Below are positions 54,623 through 62,619 of a stretch of 64,000 nucleotides of DNA, piece by piece; the stretch's first letter is position 1; each line of letters begins with the position of its first letter. The notes under the pieces are model-generated. The model did no database searches. It saw only the letters and a program-made list of their open reading frames with translations, and had not been told where the DNA came from. The position numbers and the translations under genes are program-made. Source of the stretch: Myxococcales bacterium (GTDB lineage Bacteria; Myxococcota_A; Polyangia; Polyangiales; Houyiibacteriaceae); assembly GCA_029863605.1 (NCBI GenBank), contig JAOTVB010000010.1, forward strand, positions 81,123 to 145,122, read 5' to 3'.

Positions 54623-55762
54623 ATGGCAAAGGGATGGGTTGCACAGCTGCTCGACGTCGGGCTCGTGACCGAAGCGCAGGTACGTGCGAGTGATGCGCGA
54701 AATGCGCAGCTTCCATCACCCCAGCTCGTTCGCAATTTGATCGCGCAAGGTCTCGACGAACGCATCCTAGCTGGCTTTTTCGTCTCGCTTGGATTTGGAC
54801 CGATGCTTCAGGCTCAAGAGCTCGCTCGAGCCGACGTGCATTTGGTTCGTCGTTTGCCCGGTGCGAATGCCCACGAGCTATGTGCGATGCCGCTCCGGCC
54901 AAGCCCGGCGGGAGCTATCGTGGCTATGGCCGATCCCACAGACGAAGAGGCCGTTCGCGTGTTGTCCGAAGCGCTTGGGGGACCGATTCTGCCAACCGTC
55001 GCAAAGCTCTCCGATTTGATCGCCTCACTCGAGCGCACGTATCCCGGCGATCGCCCGACTTTGGTAAGCGACCCTTTGGCACTGGCGCGCCAGCGCCACC
55101 CAAGCGGTGTCGTGCCCCTGGCCCACGGAAAGCCGACTGCACAGAAAGCCTCGACGAGCGACACCGGTCAAACGCTCCAATCCTTCGATCCAGCTCTGCT
55201 GGCGGCGACAGCCAGTCCGGTTTGGGATCGCGCGTGGGATCGATCGACCGGCGGCCGGGAACACGCCCCCCTACCACCCTCGTTTGCGGCACCGGAAGTC
55301 GTCGAGCCAGACCTGGCCGAGCTCGGACGCGTCACCACGCGCGACGATGTGGTGCGCGCCGGTTGTCAGGCTTGTTTGGCTGCGGCGCGGGGGGCCGCCT
55401 TTTTGGCTCTCCGCAAAGGCGTCTTTCGCGGCTGGGACGGCGCGGGTGGCGACATCACGAGCGCGGGCATTCGAAGCCTTTGGGTTCCGGCGACCAACCC
55501 CTCGGTTCTCAACGACGTTGCCCACAGCGGCGAGGTGTTCCGCGGCCCCTTCGGTCAGACCGCTGCGGACCACCTACTGCGCGCGGCACTAGGGAGCCGA
55601 GGCCGGGAAATCGTCATCGCCCCAGTGCTGATCGGGACCCGCATGTGCGGGTTGCTCTGTGCGATCGACCCAGGTTCGGACTCGAAACCGGTCGAAACCG
55701 TGGCAGAGGCCATGGGGCGGGCCTTTCAGCGGCTGATCGCGACCCAAAAATCCGGCGTTTAG
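54623..55762 (+). CDS. MshEN-like plus GAF-like protein
   Basis: 379 residues, no ATPase domain. Residues about 1-140 resemble the N-terminal MshEN/GspE-II domain of type II/IV secretion ATPases (FFVSLGFGPMLQAQELARADVHLVRRLP, LRPSPAGAIVAMADPTDEEAVRVL), a fold that can bind cyclic-di-GMP. Residues about 225-375 look GAF-like. The middle is a low-complexity Pro/Ala linker. Possible second-messenger sensor. The 3' end overlaps the transglycosylase gene. Confidence 0.7.
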   Translation: MAKGWVAQLLDVGLVTEAQVRASDARNAQLPSPQLVRNLIAQGLDERILAGFFVSLGFGPMLQAQELARADVHLVRRLPGANAHELCAMPLRPSPAGAIVAMADPTDEEAVRVLSEALGGPILPTVAKLSDLIASLERTYPGDRPTLVSDPLALARQRHPSGVVPLAHGKPTAQKASTSDTGQTLQSFDPALLAATASPVWDRAWDRSTGGREHAPLPPSFAAPEVVEPDLAELGRVTTRDDVVRAGCQACLAAARGAAFLALRKGVFRGWDGAGGDITSAGIRSLWVPATNPSVLNDVAHSGEVFRGPFGQTAADHLLRAALGSRGREIVIAPVLIGTRMCGLLCAIDPGSDSKPVETVAEAMGRAFQRLIATQKSGV

Positions 55763-56460
55763 TCGATAAAAACCGCTTCAGTCGTCGGGTCGGCCATTTT
55801 GGCCAGCCGCAGCAGGCGCCGTCGCTCTCGAAGGACCCCGGAGCTGTATGCGTTCTTGGAGCACCGGCCAGAATTGTACCAAGCGAGCCCTTGCCCCACG
55901 TCGTCGCCACATCGCATAGTGGCCCACTTCAGAAGGCCTAGGCCCGCCTCGATCACCTCGCGCTGACATGCGCCCGGCCGGAGGCTGCACGCCTTTCGGT
56001 AGCGCTCGTTGTAGATGAAGGGCACCGTCTTGCCTCGATACTTGGGGTTGAGCTGCACCACTCCGCGCGCCCCTACCGGGCTGACGGCGAGCGGGTTGAG
56101 GCCCGACTCGCGCATCGCGATGGCGGCGGTGAGGAAGGGGTCGATGCCAGCACGGTTGCTGGCCTCGGTGATCAATCGAGAAAGCGTCGCGATACGAGCG
56201 CGGCACCCACCCTCTGTGATGCGGCAGTGCTGCACGTGAATTGGCTCGCCCTGTCGACTCTCACGGACGATCAGGCGGGCGTCGATCGCACGCGCGATCG
56301 CCAGCGCAGTAGGGTGATCACCCACAGCCGATCGATAGTCGATCGCCTCGGCGACTTCCTCGGGGGCGGGCACGGGCGCGGTCCACGACGGACCCGCAAC
56401 CGAGTGGGAGTTCCACGCGCTGATGAGCAAAACGCCGAGACATAAGAGTGCGATCCGCAT
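55759..56460 (-). CDS. lytic transglycosylase (SLT domain)
   Basis: 233 residues: signal peptide 1-22, then an SLT domain from about 95. Catalytic Glu118 in AMRESGLNP, followed by GARGVVQLNPKY. A further Cys-pair region (CSLRPGACQREV) is present. Cleaves the glycan strands of peptidoglycan, probably periplasmic. It is 93 bp after the HARE-HTH gene on the same strand and converges on the MshEN-GAF gene. Confidence 0.86.
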   Translation of the reverse strand: MRIALLCLGVLLISAWNSHSVAGPSWTAPVPAPEEVAEAIDYRSAVGDHPTALAIARAIDARLIVRESRQGEPIHVQHCRITEGGCRARIATLSRLITEASNRAGIDPFLTAAIAMRESGLNPLAVSPVGARGVVQLNPKYRGKTVPFIYNERYRKACSLRPGACQREVIEAGLGLLKWATMRCGDDVGQGLAWYNSGRCSKNAYSSGVLRERRRLLRLAKMADPTTEAVFID

Positions 56461-56553
56461 ACCTAGAGCCCCCGAATTCCATCAGGAGGCCGGGACGGTA
56501 GGGCATGGCCGCACCTCGCGCCACCCCCGACCAGAAACGCCGTATCAAGCGGG

Positions 56554-58227
56554 TTACACTTGTTCGGCGTCGAGGTTGGGATCCCTCGGTGCCTCGGCGG
56601 CCAATTTCTCTTTGTCTTCGGTAGGTTCAGAGGCCTCGATCGGCTCGGGAGCGTCGCTCTCTGGCGCGTCGGACGGCTCCTGAGCTGGCTTCCTCGCCTC
56701 GGCGGAATCCTCTTGGTCAGACCCCTCGCCCCCTTGGTCGCGGGGGGAGCGTCGCCGGACCCGCCGACGGCTGCGGCGCCGCTTCGAACCGTTCGATTCG
56801 GCCGTGTCGTCCGACGAATAAGCACGGGCCGGGCCGCCGAGCGAGTCGAGTAGCTCGACGTCGAGCACCGCCAAGGGCAGTGAGACACGCTGAATGCCGA
56901 CACCGACCTCCTCCATCGACCTCGCCAGGGCGTCCCCATCGAAGACTGCGCAAGGGGCCGCGCCGTCGGTGTGCGCCTCTTGGTAGATTCCCTCTCGAAC
57001 TTGGCCGAGGGTAATCACCCATCCGATCCGTGCGTGGTCGAACTGATGTAGCGCGCCCCGCAGCGCGACGATGGCGTCATTGGTGAGCGGTTGCTTGCCA
57101 CGATGAATGGTAATGGCCAGTGGCGTCTCTTCGGGGCCACGCCGCAAGGTGCCTGCCAAGCTGAAGTCTCCGGTCTCGGCCCTTACTCCGCGAAGCGAAT
57201 GAACACCCATGGCGTTCAACCAAGTGGCGATCAACTCGAGCAGCGCTCCGTCCGGAAAGTCGCGAAGCCGCTTGATGAAGGCTCGGCGAACGTCCTCTTG
57301 CTGGCGCCTGGCGGCGCGGACCGCAGCTTCTTCGGATTTGACCGCATCGATCGGATAGTCCCACTCGAGCAGCGAGACGGATCCATTGGACTCCCGGAAC
57401 CTCCGGCGCTCGGCGGCGGCTCTACGGCGGGCGTTGTCCCCACGGATGGCCGCGGCCAGGGTCGGAGCCAGGTCTGCCGGTCCCCCAGACAGCCTTCCAG
57501 ACGCGATCAAGGCCTCCGCGACCTGAAACAAGCTTCTCGGTTGACGGCCACGTCCGCGCAGCGCTTGCTCGATGGCATCCGCCAGGTCGCGGCCGACCGC
57601 TTCTCCAGGCTCGGCGGTGCGGGTCGCCCTCGGCTCTGGCTCCCGCCGTGGTCGGTCCCGCGGGGGGCTCCGGCCCTCGCTGGCTGCGCCTTGGCGCGGC
57701 TCATCCCGCTCTCGCCGGCGTCGGGGCCGGCGCTTGCGGGGCCGTTTGGCGCCGCCACGAGATTCATCGTCGAGGTTGGCGAGAATCAGCTCGTCGTCGT
57801 CCTCCTCCTTTGGAAAAAAGTCAGCGCCTGGGTGCTCTTGCGAGACAAAGCTCGGTTCGTCCTCAGATGGCTCGTCCGCCGGCTCCTCCGACTCGGTCTC
57901 GGTTACCTCTGCGGCGGCTTCGGCGGCTTCGGCGGCCTCGGGAAGACCGTTCGATTCCTCTTCATCCTGCTCGTCATCCGTCAGGTCTTCGGCCGCGTCT
58001 TCGTCGAGCTCCCGCAGGGCGAAAACACCAGGCTTCACCTTGATGATCGGAGCATCGCCACGGTCTTTTTTGACCATGGTAGCGAGCCTCGAGCTCATGG
58101 TGGTTTCGGGGGTTTTACCTACGTGCGATAAAAGGTTTCGCTCGATGGCGATTTCGGTGATTTTCTTGTAATGGAGGGGCTTTCCAGTGAGCCGGAGCAC
58201 CTCCACGGCTGCTTCCGTGAATGTCAT
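56554..58227 (-). CDS. HARE-HTH protein with Mrr-like nuclease-fold domain
   Basis: 557 residues from ATG 58227. N-terminal HARE-HTH winged helix (1-75: FTEAAVEVLRLTGKPLHYKKITEIAIERN). Then a long acidic and Arg-rich disordered region, a middle helical part (about 215-275), and a restriction-endonuclease-like segment (about 305-430: LLELIATWLNAMGVHSL, GDFSLAGTL, PLAITIHRGK, WVITLGQVREGIYQEA, AVFDGDALARSMEEVGVG). Only part of the D-(E/Q)xK active site is visible, so it may be inactive. The family is linked to reading DNA modification. Confidence 0.72.
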   Translation of the reverse strand: MTFTEAAVEVLRLTGKPLHYKKITEIAIERNLLSHVGKTPETTMSSRLATMVKKDRGDAPIIKVKPGVFALRELDEDAAEDLTDDEQDEEESNGLPEAAEAAEAAAEVTETESEEPADEPSEDEPSFVSQEHPGADFFPKEEDDDELILANLDDESRGGAKRPRKRRPRRRRERDEPRQGAASEGRSPPRDRPRREPEPRATRTAEPGEAVGRDLADAIEQALRGRGRQPRSLFQVAEALIASGRLSGGPADLAPTLAAAIRGDNARRRAAAERRRFRESNGSVSLLEWDYPIDAVKSEEAAVRAARRQQEDVRRAFIKRLRDFPDGALLELIATWLNAMGVHSLRGVRAETGDFSLAGTLRRGPEETPLAITIHRGKQPLTNDAIVALRGALHQFDHARIGWVITLGQVREGIYQEAHTDGAAPCAVFDGDALARSMEEVGVGIQRVSLPLAVLDVELLDSLGGPARAYSSDDTAESNGSKRRRSRRRVRRRSPRDQGGEGSDQEDSAEARKPAQEPSDAPESDAPEPIEASEPTEDKEKLAAEAPRDPNLDAEQV

Positions 58228-58778
58228 GTTCGTTGTCGTTCCTGTCACTCCGATGGGCGATGACGGATGGCCATGCGGGCGCTACGACGGGGAGCGAAAA
58301 ATCGCTCCACCCGCGCACTTCCGCGAAGCCCTGAAAGCGTTGGGTTGATCCAAAGCTCAAGGCTGCTCCAAAGCTGTCAGCCATGCTCGTTCGCACTCCG
58401 ACCGGACAAAAGCGGTTGATGATTGAGTCTTAGGGATCCGAAGACCCCCTCCTTCCTATCGGTTACCATCACGACGGCGCTGAGGCAATCAAACGGCTCG
58501 ATCGGCGACCTGGATTCCGACCGTGCTGTGTCCTACCCCGCCTTAACCCCCCCCCAGTTGACTCTAGTCGACGCCAGGCCCATACAGTCCGCCTGCGAAT
58601 AATTGGCTCTGACCGATCGCCGCTGTTACAGCCAAGTTGGAATGTGCAGCAGTCGTTCGTGTCGGTTTGGCGTCGCCGTCGTGGCACGCGAGACACGAGT
58701 CGAGAGCCACCCGACCGAGATTCAAGGTGAAGTTGGATTGGCTCGTTCTTCGCAAGTCAGTGCGTCGAGGAGATTCGA
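58228..58778. other. 551-bp divergent intergenic region
   Basis: Lies between the HARE-HTH gene (leftward) and ddl (rightward). It contains a run of nine C at 58547-58555 and no RNA gene I can recognise. A leftward frame 58564-58755 encodes a CxxCH motif (DSCLACHDG) but lacks a signal peptide. The ddl start has a GAGGAG ribosome site just upstream. Confidence 0.5.
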
Positions 58779-59774
58779 ATGAAGGACAAAGAGATTGGTA
58801 TATTGCTCGGAGGCGTGAGCGCAGAGCGCGAGATCTCGATCAAAACCGGGGAAGCCATGCACGAGGCGCTCAAGGCGCGCGGCTATCGGGTTCAAAAGGT
58901 CTTCGTCGACGCCGACATCGACCGGGTGCTGAGGCAGAGTACGATAGACGTGGCGGTCATCGCCCTTCACGGCACCTACGGGGAGGACGGCTGCATCCAA
59001 GGCATGCTCGAGACCATGGGGATTCCGTATACGGGCTCCGGAGTGCTTCCTAGCGCGCTGGCGATGGACAAGCTCAAATCGAAAGAGCTCTTCCGTCTCT
59101 ACAACGTGCCAACGCCCTCATATTACGTGGTGCGCCGTGACGACCTCGATCGTCTCGAACAGATTCACAGCTCGTTTGGTTTCCCGAGCTTCGTGAAACC
59201 GCGCTCGGGCGGCTCGAGCGTGGGCGCAGGTGCCGCGCGCAATCTCGCAGAGCTCGAAGAACGCTGCCAGGACGCGGCCCGTTTCGACGAATGGATCTTG
59301 GTGGAACGCTTGATCGTCGGACGCGAAGTCGCGGTGGGCTTGCTCGACGGAAACGCGCTTGGTGCGATCGAAATCGAGCCTAAGGGCGGCTTCTACGACT
59401 ACAAGTCGAAATACCAAAAGGGCGGAAGCGAATATCACTTTCCCGCGCGGCTCTCGCCCACGCGATACCAGGGTGTGTTGAACCTCGCGGAGCGCGCCGT
59501 GCATTGCGTCGGTGCCACTGGGGCGACGCGCGTCGATCTGTTGGTGACGTCCGACGAAAACGAATACGTCCTCGAGGTCAATACCCTCCCCGGGCTCACT
59601 CCGACGTCGCTTCTCCCAAAGATTGCGGCTGGCGCGGGTTACGACTTCGGCGACCTCTGTGAGGCGATCCTCGAGCGGGCCACGCTACACGTCGGCGAGG
59701 GGCTGCCGCACGTCCCAGCGGAGGAGCGTGGCGGGAGCTGCGACTCGGCGGCGCCCATTTTGCCAGCCGAATAG
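58779..59774 (+). CDS. ddl: D-alanine-D-alanine ligase
   Basis: ATP-grasp enzyme making the D-Ala-D-Ala dipeptide for peptidoglycan. 331 residues, normal length plus a Gly/Ser-rich tail. GGVSAEREISIKTG, ALHGTYGEDGCIQGMLE, GSGVLPSALAMDKLKSKELF, KPRSGGSSVGAG, and the metal-binding EVNTLPGLTPTSLLP. Not in the usual mur cluster. The strong GAGGAG site is 6 bp before ATG. The last 20 residues are unusual. Confidence 0.95.
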   Translation: MKDKEIGILLGGVSAEREISIKTGEAMHEALKARGYRVQKVFVDADIDRVLRQSTIDVAVIALHGTYGEDGCIQGMLETMGIPYTGSGVLPSALAMDKLKSKELFRLYNVPTPSYYVVRRDDLDRLEQIHSSFGFPSFVKPRSGGSSVGAGAARNLAELEERCQDAARFDEWILVERLIVGREVAVGLLDGNALGAIEIEPKGGFYDYKSKYQKGGSEYHFPARLSPTRYQGVLNLAERAVHCVGATGATRVDLLVTSDENEYVLEVNTLPGLTPTSLLPKIAAGAGYDFGDLCEAILERATLHVGEGLPHVPAEERGGSCDSAAPILPAE

Positions 59775-59780
59775 ATATTC

Positions 59781-59809
59781 TTGACAATTCCGATGCGGGA
59801 AACCATAGA
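59781..59809 (+). promoter_or_regulatory. promoter and putative Rrf2 operator of the cys operon
   Basis: TTGACA at 59781-59786, 17-bp spacer, CATAGA at 59804-59809 as a -10. Between them is the inverted repeat TTCC-GATGCG-GGAA (59788-59801), a likely autoregulatory site for the Rrf2 protein encoded directly downstream. The predicted start of transcription falls within a few bases of the GTG. Confidence 0.5.
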
Positions 59810-59818
59810 TCCCGTGCG

Positions 59819-60274
59819 GTGAAGCTCTCGAACAAAGGTCGATACGGCGTCCGGGCCATCTTCGACATCGCGTTCCACAGCGGTGGGAAGGCGACGCAGA
59901 TTAAGGATATCTCGCGTCGTCAGGCGATTCCGCCGCGCTTTCTCGAACAGATCTTCCAGGACCTCAAACGGGCCGGCCTGGTCACCTCGAAACGGGGACC
60001 TCGGGGCGGTTACGCGCTCGCGATCAACCCAGAGGAAATTCGGGTCGGCGACATCGTGCGGGCGCTCGAAGGGCCGATCCTGCTCGGCGGGGGGGCCGAG
60101 GGGAACGGGAACGGCGACGAGATGAGCCGCGCGGTGACCGAAGAGGTGTTTTCGGAGCTCTCCAATAGCGTCGAGGCGTGCTTCGACGCCATCACGATCC
60201 AAGATTTGTGCGATCGGGGTGACGCGCATGGCGTTCGGCGGGCGCCGCCTCGACGGTACGTGTATTCGATCTGA
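59819..60274 (+). CDS. Rrf2-family transcriptional regulator
   Basis: 151 residues from GTG 59819. Winged HTH with MKLSNKGRYGVRAIFDIA, RRQAIPPRFLEQIFQDLKRAGLVTSKRGPRGGYAL. The three-Cys cluster of IscR is missing; only two Cys remain (EACFDAITIQDLC), so an iron-sulfur cluster is unlikely. By position directly before cysK it resembles CymR-type control of cysteine synthesis (inference). It ends TGATG, overlapping cysK. Confidence 0.88.
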   Translation: MKLSNKGRYGVRAIFDIAFHSGGKATQIKDISRRQAIPPRFLEQIFQDLKRAGLVTSKRGPRGGYALAINPEEIRVGDIVRALEGPILLGGGAEGNGNGDEMSRAVTEEVFSELSNSVEACFDAITIQDLCDRGDAHGVRRAPPRRYVYSI

Positions 60275-61200
60275 TGCCAGCACCCGTTGTCGATAGCGTT
60301 CTCGAGCTCGTTGGCGAAACTCCGGTCGTTCGCTTGCGCCGCCTCTCGCCCGAAGATGGCGCGACCGTGTGGGGCAAGGGTGAGCACCTGAACCCCGGCG
60401 GCTCGGTCAAAGATCGCATCTGCCTCGCCATGATCGAAGCGGCTGAGCGTGAAGGTCGACTTCGGCCTGGCAACATCATCGTGGAACCGACCAGCGGCAA
60501 CACCGGCATCGGCCTGGCGTTGGTCTGTGCACGCAAGGGCTACAAGCTCGTTCTCACGATGCCGGCCAGCATGTCTCTCGAACGCCGCGCACTGCTCGAA
60601 GCATACGGGGTCGAGATCGTGCTGACCGAGCCGGACCGCGTGATGGAGGGTGCGATCGAGGCTGCACGCCGCATCGTCGAAGAACGCGGTGCCTTCATGC
60701 CCGAACAGTTCTCGAACCCGGCGAACCCCGGGGTGCACAGGCATACGACGGCCCGAGAGCTCTTGCAGGCCTTCGAGGGAGATTCGATCGACGTGTTGGT
60801 GGCCGCGGTCGGCACCGGTGGCACGGTGAGCGGCGTTGGCGCCGTACTCAAGGCTCACGATTCGCGCACTCGTGTGATCGCAGTCGAGCCTGCCGCGAGC
60901 CCCGTGTTGGCGGGTGGCAAGCCTGGCCCGACCAAGATTCAGGGCCTCAACGCGGGATTCGTTCCCGACAACTACGACAGCGCCGTCGTCGACGAGATCA
61001 TCGGCGTGTCGGATCGCGATGCGTGGGAGACCAAGCTCGCGCTCGCGAAGCAAGAAGGGCTGCTCGTCGGGATCAGCGCGGGCGCCAACGTGTGGGCTGC
61101 GATTCGGGTCGCGCGCGAGCTCGAGCCAGGGCAGAACGTCGTTACGATCTTGTGCGACACCGGCGAGCGCTACTTCAGTCTTTCGGAGTACTTCGAATGA
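60274..61200 (+). CDS. cysK: cysteine synthase A
   Basis: PLP enzyme, O-acetylserine + sulfide to cysteine. 308 residues. Lys46 in NPGGSVKDR, TSGNTG at 73-78, AAVGTGGTVSG, and GISAGAN. Coupled to Rrf2 upstream (1-bp overlap) and the E1 gene downstream (4-bp overlap). This is the sulfide-using synthase of the operon; a second, CysM-type synthase lies downstream. Confidence 0.96.
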   Translation: MPAPVVDSVLELVGETPVVRLRRLSPEDGATVWGKGEHLNPGGSVKDRICLAMIEAAEREGRLRPGNIIVEPTSGNTGIGLALVCARKGYKLVLTMPASMSLERRALLEAYGVEIVLTEPDRVMEGAIEAARRIVEERGAFMPEQFSNPANPGVHRHTTARELLQAFEGDSIDVLVAAVGTGGTVSGVGAVLKAHDSRTRVIAVEPAASPVLAGGKPGPTKIQGLNAGFVPDNYDSAVVDEIIGVSDRDAWETKLALAKQEGLLVGISAGANVWAAIRVARELEPGQNVVTILCDTGERYFSLSEYFE

Positions 61201-61904
61201 GCTCAGGGCATCGGATTTTGGTGGTTGGCGCCGGTGGGCTCGGCTCGCCGGTGCTACGCCTCCTCGCTGACAGCACGGTCGAGCATGTGACCGTGGTCGA
61301 TGACGACGTCGTCGAGGAGAGCAACCTTCACCGACAGACCTCGTTTACCGAGCGAGATCTCGGACGTCCGAAGACCGAGTGCGCAAAGGAGCGTCTGCTG
61401 GAGGCTTCCCCGAAGCTCGGTGTCAGCATCGTGGAGGGCCGCTTCATCCCGTCGACTGCGATGGAGCTGCTCGCTGGACACACGCTCGTGGTCGAGGGGG
61501 CCGACAACCTTGCTACCAAGTTCTTGGTCGCGGACGCCGCCCACCTCGCCGAGATTCCTGCCGTGCAGGCCGGCGCCGTCCGCTGGAACGGATGGGCTTG
61601 GTGCTCCCTCCCTGACTCCGCATGTCTTCGGTGTCTTTTCGAGGACATCCCGCGGGATCGGGTCGAGACCTGCGCGGAGGCGGGTGTCGTCGGTCCTGTG
61701 GTCGGCGTCCTCGGAGGCCTCCAGTCGGCCCTTATGTTTCGCCTGCTAGGGGGTGAACGTCCCGGTGGTGAGCTTTGGCATTATCACGGGCTGGAGGGCG
61801 TGCTTCGCAAGACCTGGGTGCGTCGGCGAAGCGACTGCCCGCTTTGCACGGGAGAGATAAGAGACCTTCGGATGGAGCGATACGCGGCGCCTTGCGCGGC
61901 ATGA
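61197..61904 (+). CDS. E1-like sulfur-carrier activating enzyme (MoeB/ThiF/HesA family)
   Basis: 235 residues from ATG 61197. Rossmann GAGGLGS at 11-17, Asp35/Asp37, SNLHRQ at 42-47, Lys59, Asp103; zinc Cys pairs CLRC 143-146 and CPLC 214-217; possible catalytic Cys159 in ETCAEAGVVG. No C-terminal rhodanese. It begins at the Rossmann strand: the usual N-terminal helix with RYxRQ is absent but occurs in the 62222 protein. It should adenylate the CysO-like carrier encoded next. Confidence 0.88.
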   Translation: MSSGHRILVVGAGGLGSPVLRLLADSTVEHVTVVDDDVVEESNLHRQTSFTERDLGRPKTECAKERLLEASPKLGVSIVEGRFIPSTAMELLAGHTLVVEGADNLATKFLVADAAHLAEIPAVQAGAVRWNGWAWCSLPDSACLRCLFEDIPRDRVETCAEAGVVGPVVGVLGGLQSALMFRLLGGERPGGELWHYHGLEGVLRKTWVRRRSDCPLCTGEIRDLRMERYAAPCAA

Positions 61905-61943
61905 CTTCGGCTAGCATCCATTGAGACAGAGAAAGGAACGAAC

Positions 61944-62225
61944 ATGGCTGTCACGGTACGCATTCCAACTCCGCTTCGAACATTGACCGGCGGGCAAGAC
62001 GAGGTTTCCGCCGACGGTGGCACGGTGGCGGAGGTCATCGAGAACCTCGAAGCGAATCACCCCGGCATGAAAGATCGGCTTTGCGACGACAAGGGCGTTC
62101 GCCGCTTCGTCAACATCTATCACAATGATGAGGACATTCGGTTCCTCGACAACCTCGAGACCGAGCTCAAAGAAGGCGACACGTTGAGCATCGTTCCTGC
62201 CATCGCGGGAGGGGCCCAGCGTTGA
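61944..62225 (+). CDS. cysO: CysO-like ubiquitin-fold sulfur carrier
   Basis: 93 residues, closely matching mycobacterial CysO along its length (TVRIPTPLRTLTGGQ, RRFVNIYHNDEDIRF, GDTLSIVPAIAGG). The GlyGly is at 89-90 but is followed by Ala-Gln-Arg, so it must be trimmed before a thiocarboxylate can form. Sulfur is then passed to CysM. The end GCG GGA GGG GCC also forms the ribosome site of the next gene. Confidence 0.9.
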   Translation: MAVTVRIPTPLRTLTGGQDEVSADGGTVAEVIENLEANHPGMKDRLCDDKGVRRFVNIYHNDEDIRFLDNLETELKEGDTLSIVPAIAGGAQR

Positions 62226-62614
62226 GCCTCGATGCCACAGCAAGGCGTCGATACGCACGTCAGCTTCTTCTCAGCGAGATCGGCGAGGCGGGCCAAGAGC
62301 GTCTGTGTGGAGCCGGCTTTCGTCGAGGGGTCGAGGGCGATGCGGACGCGTACGCTGTGGCGGCGGAGTATCTACGACGAGCAGGCTGCTTAGAGAGCGA
62401 AGGCGAAGGCGCGTCGGTGCGTGTGGCCACCACCGAAGCCGTGATGCACTTCGCGGGGAAAGCATCCCTTCGCGCACCCGCCGTAGCCGTGATCGGCGCA
62501 TTCGCGGCGGTCGAGCACCTGAAGGAAGCCCTCGGAGTCGGCCAGCCGCATGCCTTCCCCTCGAACCTCACCCTCCAACCAAAAAGGGGACAGTCCCCTT
62601 TTTCTAGGGGTTAG
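62222..62614 (+). CDS. degenerate E1-like partner protein
   Basis: 130 residues from TTG 62222, TTGA overlap with cysO and GGGAGGGG ribosome site at 62206-62213. Begins with the E1 N-terminal helix (RRYARQLLLSEIGEAGQERL at 9-28, Arg13 equivalent to the MoeB trans-acting arginine), then a decayed Rossmann loop (CGAGFRRG), and ends with an E1-like crossover helix (IGAFAAVEHLKEALGVG). No ATP or zinc site. Could complement the N-terminally short E1. Residues 120-126 come from a palindromic repeat. Confidence 0.6.
   Translation: MSLDATARRRYARQLLLSEIGEAGQERLCGAGFRRGVEGDADAYAVAAEYLRRAGCLESEGEGASVRVATTEAVMHFAGKASLRAPAVAVIGAFAAVEHLKEALGVGQPHAFPSNLTLQPKRGQSPFSRG
62581..62603. repeat. perfect palindromic hairpin AAAAAGGGGAC-A-GTCCCCTTTTT
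   Basis: 11-bp arms around one base, with T-run on both strands: a strong bidirectional terminator shape or mobile REP-like repeat. It is read through as codons 120-127 of the 62222 gene, and lies before cysM, so it would attenuate cysM and mec expression if it terminates. Confidence 0.7.
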
Positions 62615-62619
62615 GCCGG

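Noticed and set aside
58564..58755. Leftward 63-residue frame with CxxCH, possible cytochrome c
   Set aside because: No signal peptide, no ribosome site, only one haem motif and in a divergent promoter region; at best a remnant.
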